Of a DNA stretch of 64,000 nucleotides, positions 34,373-43,600 are shown piece after piece. The position numbers were made by a program, and so were the translations under genes. The DNA comes from Deefgea rivuli DSM 18356 (GTDB lineage: Bacteria > Pseudomonadota > Gammaproteobacteria > Burkholderiales > Chitinibacteraceae), in contig NZ_KK211084.1 of NCBI RefSeq assembly GCF_000620145.1, positions 99,740 to 163,739 of the forward strand, read 5' to 3'. The notes below the pieces were generated by a model that worked only from the letters and a program-made list of their open reading frames with translations, was not told where the DNA came from and did not search any database. Numbering within the stretch: position 1 is the first letter of the stretch; each line of letters opens with the position of its first letter.

Positions 34373-35653
34373 ATGCCCAAGCTTGCCCATGCCCCATCGT
34401 ATTACGCCGCGAGCGCGCATTCGCAGCCCGCTCGCCCGCCACTCACTGCCGATATCCAAGTCGATGTCTGCATTATCGGCGCGGGCTATACCGGGCTTTC
34501 GGCGGGATTGCATTTGGTCGAAGCTGGATTCACTGTGGCGATTTTGGAAGCAGCGCAAGTCGGCTGGGGTGCGTCGGGGCGTAATGGCGGGCAAATTGTA
34601 AATTCCTATTCCCGCGATTTGGATGTAATCGAGCGGCAATACGGCGCAGACACCGCGCAAGCGCTGGGCGATATGGCGTTTGAAGGCAATCGGATTATTC
34701 GCGAACGTATTGCGAAGTATCAGATTGCATGCGATCTGAAAAATGGCGGTCTGTTTGCCGCACTCAATCCAAAACAAATGGGGCATCTGGCTGCACAAAA
34801 GCAACTCTGGGAGCGCTACGGACATACCCAGCTAGAATTACTTGATCAAACCGCGACAAGACTAGCCGTTGCCTCTGATCGCTATGTCGGTGGCCTGCTC
34901 GATCACAGCGGCGGACATATTCATCCTCTCAATCTGGCGCTCGGCGAAGCGGCGGCGTTTGAATCGCTCGGCGGCAAAATTTACGAGCAATCGCCAGTGA
35001 CGCAGATCGTGCGTGGAAAAACTCCACAAGTTAAAACCGCCACGGGTTCGGTGCGCTGCGATTTTGTCATCGTCGCCTGCAACGCCTATATCGGCGATTT
35101 AGTGCCCGAACTCGCCGCTAAAACCATGCCTTGCGGCAGCCAAATCGTCGCCACCGAGCCATTGGGCGCATTAGCCAGCACTTTAATTCCCTCTGGATTT
35201 TGCGTCGAAGACTGCAATTTTCTGCTCGATTATTACCGCATCAGCGCCGATCAACGCCTACTCTACGGCGGCGGCGTCACTTACGGCGCGCGCGATTTGG
35301 CGCATATCGAGGCCGTTATCGTGCCGAATTTGCTGCAAACGTTCCCGCAGCTAGCCAATGTAAAAATTGATTACGCGTGGACCGGAAATTTTTCACTGAC
35401 GCTGTCGCGCCTACCGCAAATGGGGCGACTCGGCGACAACATCTATTACTCACAAGGTTGCAGCGGCCACGGCGTAACGTACACGCATCTTGCTGGGCGA
35501 CTCTTGGCTGAAGCAATCCGTGGCCAAAGCCAACGTTTCGACGCCTTCGCCCAACTACCACACCTGCCCTTCCCCGGCGGACGGCATTTTCGAGTGCCAC
35601 TCACAGCCTTAGGCGCTTGGTATTACTCTCTACGAGATAAGATGGGTATATGA
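34373..35653 (+). CDS. puuB: Gamma-glutamylputrescine oxidase PuuB-like (FAD)
   Basis: A 426-residue FAD-dependent oxidoreductase of the DAO family. It oxidises gamma-glutamylputrescine to the aminobutyraldehyde. The N-terminal FAD-binding motif VCIIGAGYTGLSAGLHL is at about residues 32-48. The block AAQVGWGASGRNGGQI and the C-terminal CSGHGVTYTHLAGRLLAEAI are typical of PuuB/OrdL. GGAG lies 6 bases upstream. It completes puuA, C and D in the same block. The stop TGA is inside an R1 arm (ATGGGTATATGA), so the last residues KMGI are encoded by repeat DNA. Confidence 0.9.
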   Translation: MPKLAHAPSYYAASAHSQPARPPLTADIQVDVCIIGAGYTGLSAGLHLVEAGFTVAILEAAQVGWGASGRNGGQIVNSYSRDLDVIERQYGADTAQALGDMAFEGNRIIRERIAKYQIACDLKNGGLFAALNPKQMGHLAAQKQLWERYGHTQLELLDQTATRLAVASDRYVGGLLDHSGGHIHPLNLALGEAAAFESLGGKIYEQSPVTQIVRGKTPQVKTATGSVRCDFVIVACNAYIGDLVPELAAKTMPCGSQIVATEPLGALASTLIPSGFCVEDCNFLLDYYRISADQRLLYGGGVTYGARDLAHIEAVIVPNLLQTFPQLANVKIDYAWTGNFSLTLSRLPQMGRLGDNIYYSQGCSGHGVTYTHLAGRLLAEAIRGQSQRFDAFAQLPHLPFPGGRHFRVPLTALGAWYYSLRDKMGI

Positions 35654-35694
35654 CTCTATTCTTTGATAATAAATGCTTTCAACTACATACCCAT
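35642..35694. repeat. R1 hairpin repeat, copy 10 (overlaps puuB end)
   Basis: ATGGGTATaTG at the left and CATACCCAT at the right. The left arm encodes the last PuuB residues and its stop. Confidence 0.8.
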
Positions 35695-35702
35695 AAGATG
35701 TA

Positions 35703-36010
35703 GGTGACCTTCAAACTTACTGTTGATGCTGTACCACAATGGTTGATCTGGGGCTTAAAGTCCCTTGTATCAAGCCGAGCGAGGAACAAGCGGGTCGGGG
35801 TTTTTGCGATCAATGTTTGAGGGCGGCCGATGCTTTTGTATTTGAGGCTGACCGAGTTTTGAGCGCAACCGACTCGATTGTCCGCAGCGAGGGAATCCGA
35901 CGAAGTCGGACGCAGATACTAGGGCGGCCTTCTTTTGCTTACTTTTCTTGGCCGTTCAAGAAAAGTCAGTGCCGCGCGGCATGAGCGCGACCATGGTGAG
36001 TAGAAAGTTG
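35703..36010. repeat. R2 modular repeat, copy E (full length)
   Basis: It matches copy D (7011-7315) over almost its whole length, with the left end ...TTGATGCTG, CTGGGGCTTAAAGTCCC, the three hairpins, and the right end GCGCGACCATGGTGAGTAGA. The remaining gap to the asparaginase gene (36011-36232) shows no repeat. It must hold that gene's promoter. Confidence 0.88.
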
Positions 36011-36232
36011 ATACTTCAAATCAAACAGTGCCATTTTTTTATCAAAAAAAAGAGCACTACAACAGCCATCATTTCAAGCACTAAATCCCCCCATACACCC
36101 TATCCCTATCGGTAATTCTCACAATACCAAGCCGCATTCATCAGGCCGATGATGGACTCTACGCTTTAATGATTCTTACGGCGAACTTGATGCGTATCAG
36201 CCCCGCAGTTCCATAACCAGTGGAGAAACACG

Positions 36233-37297
36233 ATGTCACAGCGATTGAAAACCGGCCTTGCCCTCACCCTTCTATGCGGCACATTTACTGTACACGCGGC
36301 GGATCGTTTGCCCAATGTGGTCATCATGGCCACTGGCGGCACGATTGCTGGCGCGGGAGCGACGAGCACGACGACCGTTGGCTATACCGCAGCAAAAATT
36401 GGCGTCGAGAGATTGATTGAAGCTGTACCCGAATTAAAGAAAGTCGCCAATGTTTCTGGCGAGCAGGTGTTTCAAATTGCCAGTGAAAATATGAACAACG
36501 ATTACTGGCTAAAACTCGCCAAGCGCGTCAATGAAGTACTGAAACAGCCCGATGTCGATGGCATTGTCATCACCCACGGCACCGACACCATCGAAGAAAC
36601 CGCCTACTTTCTGAATTTGGTCGTGAAAAGTAAAAAGCCCGTCGTGATTGTCGGTGCAATGCGCCCCGCCACCGCGATTAGCGCCGATGGCCCGATTAAT
36701 CTGTATAACGCCGTGGCCATCGCGGGCAGTAAAGCCGCCATCGGTCAGGGTGTTTTGGTGGCGCTAAACGATGAAATCCAAGGCGCGCGCGACGTCACCA
36801 AAACCAATACGATGACCACCAATACCTTCCGCTCGCCTGAATTAGGTAGCTTGGGTTATATCGTTTCGGGGCAGGCGCAGTTTTACCGTGCCAGCACGCG
36901 CAAACACACCAGCGAAACCGAATTTGACGTCAGCAAGCTCGATAGCCTGCCCGCTGTCAATATCGCCTTTGGCGCAGCCAACGCCAACACACTCGCGATT
37001 GACGCCTTTGCCGCCGCTGGCGATGTCGGGATTGTGTATGCAGGAACAGGCAATGGCAGCTTGTCGACACCAGTTCGTGCGCGTTTGACTGAATTGCGCC
37101 AGCAAGGAATACAAATCACCCGTTCATCGCGCATTAGCAACGGCCCAACGATACGCAATGGGGAAAATAATGACGACAAAACCGATTTCACTGTATCCGA
37201 TACGCTATCACCACAAAAAGCCCGAATTCTGCTGATGCTGGCGCTGACTAAAACCAAAGACAGCAAAGAAATTCAACGGATGTTTTATACCTACTAA
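36233..37297 (+). CDS. ansB: Type II (periplasmic) L-asparaginase
   Basis: A 354-residue enzyme hydrolysing asparagine (and perhaps glutamine) to aspartate and ammonia in the periplasm. The signal peptide is residues 1-22 (ending TVHA). Catalytic site 1 is VVIMATGGTIAGAG with nucleophile Thr, and site 2 is IVITHGTDTIEETAYFL with Thr-Asp, plus a Lys in the ARDVTKTNT block. The length is typical of AnsB. It fits the amino-nitrogen theme of this region. About 580 bp of repeats and leader separate it from puuB, so it is its own unit. Confidence 0.94.
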   Translation: MSQRLKTGLALTLLCGTFTVHAADRLPNVVIMATGGTIAGAGATSTTTVGYTAAKIGVERLIEAVPELKKVANVSGEQVFQIASENMNNDYWLKLAKRVNEVLKQPDVDGIVITHGTDTIEETAYFLNLVVKSKKPVVIVGAMRPATAISADGPINLYNAVAIAGSKAAIGQGVLVALNDEIQGARDVTKTNTMTTNTFRSPELGSLGYIVSGQAQFYRASTRKHTSETEFDVSKLDSLPAVNIAFGAANANTLAIDAFAAAGDVGIVYAGTGNGSLSTPVRARLTELRQQGIQITRSSRISNGPTIRNGENNDDKTDFTVSDTLSPQKARILLMLALTKTKDSKEIQRMFYTY

Positions 37298-37333
37298 CGG
37301 ATGTTACGCGGCTCACGCAAAGGTCAAAACCGG

Positions 37334-37361
37334 AGTCCACGAAAGGCACGAAAAAACACGA
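37334..37361. repeat. R4 single arm
   Basis: GAGTCCACGAAAGGCACGAA, preceded by GGTCAAAACCG as in the copy at 29935. The opposite arm is missing, so this looks like a remnant. Confidence 0.65.
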
Positions 37362-37414
37362 ACAAGGTTCTTGCTGATTTCCATTGGCCAAGACAACGTA
37401 GCACCAAGCTAATC

Positions 37415-37446
37415 AGCGGGATTCCGGCGAAAGCCGGAATCCCGCT
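37415..37446. repeat. R3-type perfect hairpin
   Basis: AGCGGGATTCCGGC, loop gaaa, GCCGGAATCCCGCT: a perfect 14-bp stem with a GNRA loop, the core of the VIPAKAGIQ-type repeat. It may double as a 3'-end structure for ansB; no T run follows. Confidence 0.8.
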
Positions 37447-37572
37447 GTAATGTCCAGAGTAAATACAAGCTCGTAGGATGGGTGGAGCGTTTCAGGCTAA
37501 AACTAGAGCGTTGCTGCACAATCATTTTCACTGCAATTTCGTATGATGGCGGCTCTTCCCAAGGAGCTCATC

Positions 37573-38148
37573 ATGAAACTTGCATCTGTTATCCTCAGCG
37601 CCCTCATCCTATCGGCCACCGCCCATGCAGCCAGTTCAAGCAGTTCTGCCGATTTTCAATTGAGCAGCACCGATCTGAAAGCCAATGCAGCAATGTCTAA
37701 GCAACATGAATTTAGCGGCTTTGGTTGCACAGGCGACAACCTGTCGCCGCAATTGCAATGGGAAAATGCGCCAGCTGGCACGAAAAGCTTTGCGATCACC
37801 GTATATGATCCGGATGCACCAACGGGTAGCGGCTGGTGGCATTGGGGCGTAGCTAATATCCCCGCCGATGTGCAATCCATCGCTGCGGGCAGCGTGCCAG
37901 CGGGTGCAGTGGAAACGCGAACCGACTACGGCGCGCCCGGCTATGGCGGCTCTTGCCCACCGGCGGGCGATAAAGCACATCGCTATATCCACACCGTTTG
38001 GGCGCTCGATGTGGCAACTTTGCCCGTCGATGCCAATAGCAGCGGCGCGCTGCTAGGCTATATGCTCAATCAACACAAACTGGGCAAGGCGACGTTGACC
38101 ACGACGTATCAACGGAAAAACACAGAAAAAGCTGCGGCCATTCATTGA
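37573..38148 (+). CDS. YbhB/YbcL family (PEBP-like) exported protein
   Basis: A 191-residue phosphatidylethanolamine-binding-protein/Raf-kinase-inhibitor-like fold. The signal peptide is at about 1-19 (ATAHA). The anion-binding pocket is marked by TVYDPDAPTGSGWWHWGVANIPADV (DPDAP and the H/W pair) and YGGSCPPAGDKAHRYIHTVWAL. The start ATG 37573 has AAGGAG directly upstream. The family is widespread and mostly of unknown role in bacteria. Single gene. Confidence 0.9.
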   Translation: MKLASVILSALILSATAHAASSSSSADFQLSSTDLKANAAMSKQHEFSGFGCTGDNLSPQLQWENAPAGTKSFAITVYDPDAPTGSGWWHWGVANIPADVQSIAAGSVPAGAVETRTDYGAPGYGGSCPPAGDKAHRYIHTVWALDVATLPVDANSSGALLGYMLNQHKLGKATLTTTYQRKNTEKAAAIH

Positions 38149-38360
38149 TCGCAGATGCAATTAATCGTGATTCGTGCAAAACCATCGCCGAGCATATTCA
38201 ACGCAGTTGTTGAATATTGCGAAACTCATCCAACGCGGAGAATCAGTCGCATTTGAGAAATGCAGTCTTGCGCCTAAACAATGCTGATCGGACGTAAGCC
38301 TGCATGACAATGCCAAAATGAGCGCATCTATTTAATGGCTGCCCTTATTCACAGCGCAAT

Positions 38361-38425
38361 GGTGGGTTACGGCCGTGATGTCATATTGCTAACACACGAT
38401 CCGAGAACGGCCTAAGCCACCCTAC
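38361..38425. repeat. R5-like diverged repeat
   Basis: GGTGGGTTACGGCC and, 40 bases on, the roughly inverted GGCCTAAGCCACCCTAC. It is related to the arms at 28271-28371 but much diverged. Confidence 0.5.
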
Positions 38426-38434
38426 AAAACCACA

Positions 38435-38482
38435 GGTATATTCTTGTAGGCATTTAAAATCAATCTCTATATGGAAATACCC
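38435..38482. repeat. R1 hairpin repeat, copy 11
   Basis: AGGTATATTCTTGTAGGC at the left, GGAAATACCCT at the right, with family spacing. The inner pair is weak. Confidence 0.55.
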
Positions 38483-38632
38483 TTAAAATATGAATACCTC
38501 GCTTACTAAGCTCGCATGTCGATTTGTTCAGTCGCGGCTTGGTAGAGACTCTAAGCACTGCGAAGCAAGTGCTCTTGGGATACTCCCGATGAAAAACACG
38601 TATTTTATTGCGGCATTTATTTCGAGCCATAA

Positions 38633-39430
38633 ATGAATCAAAGCCCAACCCGCCATATCCAGCACAGCATCATCCTTGCCAAAACGGCGCAAAAACTACG
38701 CCAAGTGACGTGCTTGCAAGCCTGTTTGATGCGCGTTCGGCAGGGTGAAAAGCACATTTGGCTGGATGAAAAAATGCAGATTGCGCGCAGCAGCGATTTG
38801 ATTCTCGCGCCTGCGGGTTTGACGATGACGCTAACTAACCAGCCCAATGCGCATGGCTACACCTGTGAAGTGTTGATTTTAGAGCCGCAGCTACTGCAAC
38901 ATTTTCGCGCCACCTATCCCGAGATCACGCAAGCCGTGATCCACGCCGAGCCGCAACTGTGCATCAAGCACAGCCCAATGATTGCTCAGCAATGGGATGA
39001 GGTTTTTAGCGCGATGAATCGCAATGAGCCGACCGCCTTGCTCCATCATCGCGCCGAAGGGCTTTTGCTCGCGTTGGCAATGGCTGGACACGGCGCGGCG
39101 CTGTTCATCGACCGTGCCGATTCGCTGATCCGCCGAGTTCAGCAATTACTCTTATTGCAAACCAGCAAGGAATGGACAGTCGATCAAGTGGCGCAGCAGC
39201 TACAAATGGGCGCATCGACATTGCGTCGGCAATTGGCCAATCAGGGCAGCTCGTTTCGCCAATTGCTCGATGAAGTGCGGCTGAACACCGCGCTGAGCAT
39301 GATACAAACCACCAAGATGCCAATTGGCAGCATCGCCCAACACTGCGGCTACGCCTCTGCATCACGTTTTAGCGCGAGATTTACGCAGCAATTTGGCATT
39401 AAACCGCTGCAACTGCGGGCGACAATCTAA
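38633..39430 (+). CDS. AraC-family transcriptional regulator
   Basis: A 265-residue regulator. The N-terminal ~140 residues look like a degenerate cupin sensor (RQGEKHIWLDEKMQIARSSDLILAPAG). The C-terminal ~100 residues hold two helix-turn-helix motifs: WTVDQVAQQLQMGASTLRRQL and MPIGSIAQHCGYASASRFSARFTQQFGIKPLQLR. No catalytic or membrane parts are present. The start at 38633 has no clear ribosome-binding site. The neighbours give no target clue. Confidence 0.85.
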   Translation: MNQSPTRHIQHSIILAKTAQKLRQVTCLQACLMRVRQGEKHIWLDEKMQIARSSDLILAPAGLTMTLTNQPNAHGYTCEVLILEPQLLQHFRATYPEITQAVIHAEPQLCIKHSPMIAQQWDEVFSAMNRNEPTALLHHRAEGLLLALAMAGHGAALFIDRADSLIRRVQQLLLLQTSKEWTVDQVAQQLQMGASTLRRQLANQGSSFRQLLDEVRLNTALSMIQTTKMPIGSIAQHCGYASASRFSARFTQQFGIKPLQLRATI

Positions 39431-39461
39431 AATTATAGAATGACTTCCAGAATATTTATCT

Positions 39462-39510
39462 GGGTATCTGGTTAAGTGCATTAATTTTAAAGGCTCAGAG
39501 CCAAATACCT
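39462..39510. repeat. R1 hairpin repeat, copy 12
   Basis: GGGTATcTGG ... CCAaATACCT with family length. It lies between the converging AraC-type gene and the zinc-ribbon gene. Confidence 0.7.
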
Positions 39511-39528
39511 AAGCACTTCAGCAAGCGA

Positions 39529-40542
39529 TTAACCACCTGCGCCGATACTTGCCTGACCTTCACTACGCAGCATCAATACTTTGCCATTACGTCGAATCAA
39601 GGTATCGGTCGTTTTAGATTTGATATTCATAATCGAACCGCCCACATCCAAGTTTGTACTGATTTCAACCTCTGCACTTTTTTGGTCAGGTGCGATTTTG
39701 ATACTGTGAATTTCATAATCAGAATCGAGCTGTAACATGCCGCCCATTTTTTCACCTAAAGTATCAAAACTGACGTACAGATCTTTCAGACCATCGCAGG
39801 TATCCGCTTTGTTGGCTCCGCCCTCAGTGGCACTCCCTGCCAGATCGACAGTCGCACTACTTTGAAAATCATCAGCCATAAAGGTACATAACAATTCAGG
39901 ATTTCTACTTAAAGAGGCCGCCTGATAGCTTGTGTAAAACGCATTGACTTGCTGCTCATTAATTTGCCTTCCCCCCACAAAAAACCACCAAGCACCAGCA
40001 ATACACAGCACGGCGAGCAGCCCCAATTTAGCTGAACCAATGCGACTCCATAGTGAATCAGCATCCGCAGTCGATACCAATTGATGTTTTGGCTCGCGCC
40101 TAGCATCAATCACTGCCGTATTTTTCTCGAGCACTTCTTGTTTCTGTGCTGCCAAGCGGCGCGGCATATCGCAACCGCACGCAACACACAAAGTTCGCTT
40201 GGCCTGCTGCTTGGCGCAGTTAGGGCAAGCCATCGATTCAATCTCAAGCGCCTGATTAAGCGAATCAGGATTTATGATCGATTGTTGGATCGCTTGAGCT
40301 GTAATACTCGGCGAATTAATCTCAGCACGTACTTCAACGCCGGCCTTATTTAATAGCCCTAAATATTGGTCAAGCTGTGCCTGAGGAAGCTCTTTTTTTA
40401 ACACCGTTGGCGCTTTCGCAATCAAATAAGCGGCCTTTTGATAATCAAGCTTCAATAATTGAGCCAGCGACTGAGTGGCGATTTCAGGTGCAATACCAGG
40501 TAAAAAATTCCCCGTTAGCGTTAGGCAAAACGTCTGACTCAT
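39529..40542 (-). CDS. Zinc-ribbon, single-TM protein with NTF2-like end
   Basis: A 337-residue protein in four parts. An N-terminal ~70-residue domain follows the pattern FCLTLTGNFLPG...AAYLIAKAPTVLKK...LLNKAGVEV, seen at the start of many zinc-ribbon membrane proteins (ribosomal L7/L12-tail-like). A zinc ribbon CPNC...CVACGC follows at about 105-125. One membrane helix (GLLAVLCIAGAWWFFVGG) is near 170-190. The C-terminal ~140 residues start NEQQVNAFYTSYQAASLSRNPELLCTFM, an NTF2-like pattern, probably periplasmic. I chose ATG 40542 with GGA 8 bases upstream; an ATG 12 bases earlier is possible. Function unknown. Confidence 0.75.
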   Translation of the reverse strand: MSQTFCLTLTGNFLPGIAPEIATQSLAQLLKLDYQKAAYLIAKAPTVLKKELPQAQLDQYLGLLNKAGVEVRAEINSPSITAQAIQQSIINPDSLNQALEIESMACPNCAKQQAKRTLCVACGCDMPRRLAAQKQEVLEKNTAVIDARREPKHQLVSTADADSLWSRIGSAKLGLLAVLCIAGAWWFFVGGRQINEQQVNAFYTSYQAASLSRNPELLCTFMADDFQSSATVDLAGSATEGGANKADTCDGLKDLYVSFDTLGEKMGGMLQLDSDYEIHSIKIAPDQKSAEVEISTNLDVGGSIMNIKSKTTDTLIRRNGKVLMLRSEGQASIGAGG

Positions 40543-40581
40543 CAGTAAATCCATCTTTAATCGTTATTCGGAAAGCATGCC

Positions 40582-40613
40582 AGCGGGCAATACGCTACTA
40601 AACATTGCCCGCT
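40582..40613. terminator. Perfect hairpin between the A2M gene and the zinc-ribbon gene
   Basis: AGCGGGCAAT, 12-base loop, ATTGCCCGCT: a perfect 10-bp stem, 16 bases after the alpha-2-macroglobulin stop (minus strand). No T run, so the terminator call is tentative. Confidence 0.5.
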
Positions 40614-40628
40614 GATCATTGAGTTAAA

Positions 40629-43600
40629 TCACTTCACCACCATCGCCGCATTCGGGCTGGCGCCGAATACATCGGGCGCGTACATCGCTTCGACTCGGCT
40701 TGGCGGTAGTTGGAAAGTGCCGGCGTTGTTGAGGCGCACCGTGTATTCGACCGAAAACTTGCCGCGTGGCACGTGGCTGTAATAGGCGCGGTAGCCGGCG
40801 AAGCGGCGTTCTTCAAAGTCTGGCCATGCCCAGCCTTCACGTTTTTCGCCTTGCGTTGCCATTGCCGAATCACGCCCTAGGCCGTTGCCTAAAATCGTCG
40901 CGCCTGCGGGGATTGGGTCGTCAACGACCACTTGCGTCATATCCGCTTGCGCGTCGATTTCCAAGGTTACGCGCACCACGTCGCCTCGGCTGTATTGGCC
41001 GGATACTTTTGGCTCAAGCGGCGTCAGCGTTTTTTTGATGCTGTAACCCGCCACTTGCGGCGCTTTGAGCGCTACAGCGGCGAGCGCTTGCACTGTTACC
41101 CACGGCGCGCCTGTGCCTTGTTGTGTGATGCTCAGGTTGCTGGTCTTCGCAGGCCACGGCAGCATGACGGGCGCAGGATCAGCTGTTCCCCACGTTGCCG
41201 ATTTGCTGACGTCGCCCAGCACAGCTTTTGCTTGCCCAGTCGCAGGTATTGCCTCGAAAGTCTTGCTAAATGAGGCTACGGCGAGCGTACCCCATACATT
41301 GGCATTGGTCGTCCACCAGACGCCGCGCTGTTGACGGCCTAATAATCCAGTCAACATTTTCGGCACGTCGTCGCGCCAGTTGGGCAAATCACGTACCGCC
41401 AAAATCAGGCGAGCCGCATTCACGTCGCCGTTATTCATCAGCCACCACCAGTAATCGTCTTTTTCAGTCGAAAACACCATGCGCGTGCCTTGGTAAGTGA
41501 GGCGGCCACGCAGGATTTGCTCGGCTTCGGCCAAACGGGTGGCGCGATCTGGCAGTGTTGGTACACGTTGCAATAGCGACAACCAATCGACCAGCATCGC
41601 CGTCGTCCACGTTTGTGGCTGGATATTCAGTACTGCCAACTGGCGCGGCGCAAGACGGCCATAGCGTGCCATTGCATCAAATGCAGCCAAATAACGCGCA
41701 TCCAAATCGGGGCGCGGCGACCAGAAATCGCGTTTAATCCGGCCCTCAACAAAGAGCGTCAGGCCTTTGAGCATCGCATCACGCGATGCATCGGGGATTG
41801 CGTAGCCCGCTTCATGCGCTGCGCTCAGGATATACGCCGTGAGGCTATCGTAGCCCTTAGCGCCGCTACCTTCGCGTGGCGGGTAATACATCGCCAAACC
41901 ATCGGAATCCAAATACAGCGGCAATTCCTGCATGATTTTGTCCCAACGGGTTTTGTCTTGCAGACCCATCGCAACCGAGGTCTTTTGCTCTAAACACACA
42001 TAGGGATATTTCAAAAACCACTCGCGCACCGCAGGCATATCGCGCGTCAATTTGGCTTGAAATTGCAGATTCACGCCGCCGCGCCCCGCTTGCGCATTTG
42101 GCGGCAGAGCGACTGGCATCGTCACTGGCGCATCAAGGCGACGCAGCGATGCTTGCTGCACTGTGACCGGGATCGCAGACTCGACTTGCTGGCTATTCGC
42201 CAATTTATCAACGGCTTTTTCACCGCCCTGCTCAGCTGCGGAAAGGACCCAATCGAGTTTGCTAATACCCATCGGCACATTAACCGACCAAGCGATCTCA
42301 CGTGCTTCACCTGCGCCGATGTCGACCGTTTGTGGTGGCAAATCCAAACCCGTCGCTTGTGCGCTGGCAATCACTTTCATCGCACGGCTACTGCCATTAC
42401 GCAGCGTTGCCATCGCCGCAAACTGATCGCCCTCGCGTACCAACGGCGGCAAACCCGCGCTGATTTGCAAATCTTGCGTCACCGCAATCGATGTACTGCC
42501 AGTACCAAATTGCCCCGCGCCCACTTCGGCGACGGCGACGAGTTTAAATTTGGTCAACGCATCATTGAGCGGCACGGCGATGGTTGCGCTGCCGTTGGCA
42601 TCGAGAATCAACTTCGGTTGCCAAACCAAGAGCGTATCGAGCAATTCACGCGTTGGCGCAACGCCACCGCCACCGCCCGGCGGCAAGGCTTTGCGGCCAA
42701 AATGGCGCTTACCGATGACTTCCTGCTGCGCCGTCGCCGTTTCAACGCCGTAAGCGCGTTGCTGCAACATGGCATCCAACAGATTCCATGAGGTATTGGG
42801 CTGTAGCTCAAGTAGAGACTCGTCTACAGCGGCAAACATCACCTCAGTACCTGCTGGCGCAGGTTTGCCATCGGGCAGTTTCACTTGCACTTTGACTTGC
42901 GCAGTTTTGCGAATACCGTACACCGCCTTGTCGGCAGTAACGCTCACTTGCAATTTATGCGCGGCTTCGCCGACTTTGATTTGCGCTAAGCCGTATTTAA
43001 ACGCCGGTTTGGATAAATCGACCATCGCGGTTGGCGCTTGGAAATCGCCGCCTTCATTCCAATACGCATCCCACCATGCGCTTGGCGCTTTCCAGCCCCA
43101 GGTAAAAAAGGAATACCACGGCACATCCAGCACGCGGCCACGCACGGCCAACACCGACACATACACATTCGGTGCCCAGCTCGATGCAATCGGCAATTCA
43201 AACGTCGGATTTTTGCCCGACAATTCAATGACTTTGGTTTCAATCACGCCTTCGCGCTCAATCGCTACCCATGCGGTTGCTTTACGGAACGGCATCCGCA
43301 CTTGGAATACCGCGGTTTCGCCGGGTTGATACGTCGGTTTTTCTGGTACTACATCGATACGATCATGGTTTTCGCCATCAAACCACATTTCATTTTGGCG
43401 GCTCACCCACACCGATTGCGCAGCGCTCACTTTGCGTTTGTCGGCATCACTCGTTTGCGCAATCAGCTCAATGCGGCCTTCTTCTTTGAGTTCCACATCG
43501 CAAAAGACCAAACCGCGTGCATCGCTTTTACCGCTACACACCTCGCCCAAATCATCAGTTTTTTCTTCGCTTTCATAGGCATAAAATCCGCCGACCAAGC

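Larger units (their letters stand above)
38149..38632. other. 484-bp spacer with repeat remnants
   Basis: No gene is visible. It contains a diverged R5-like pair at 38361-38425 (GGTGGGTTACGGCC ... GGCCTAAGCCACCCTAC) and an R1 hairpin at 38435-38482. The rest (38149-38360) has no feature I can name. Confidence 0.6.

Noticed and set aside
42057-42791. Long 244-codon plus-strand frame within the alpha-2-macroglobulin gene
   Set aside because: It is an antisense shadow of the conserved minus-strand coding region, with His/Arg-rich nonsense composition.
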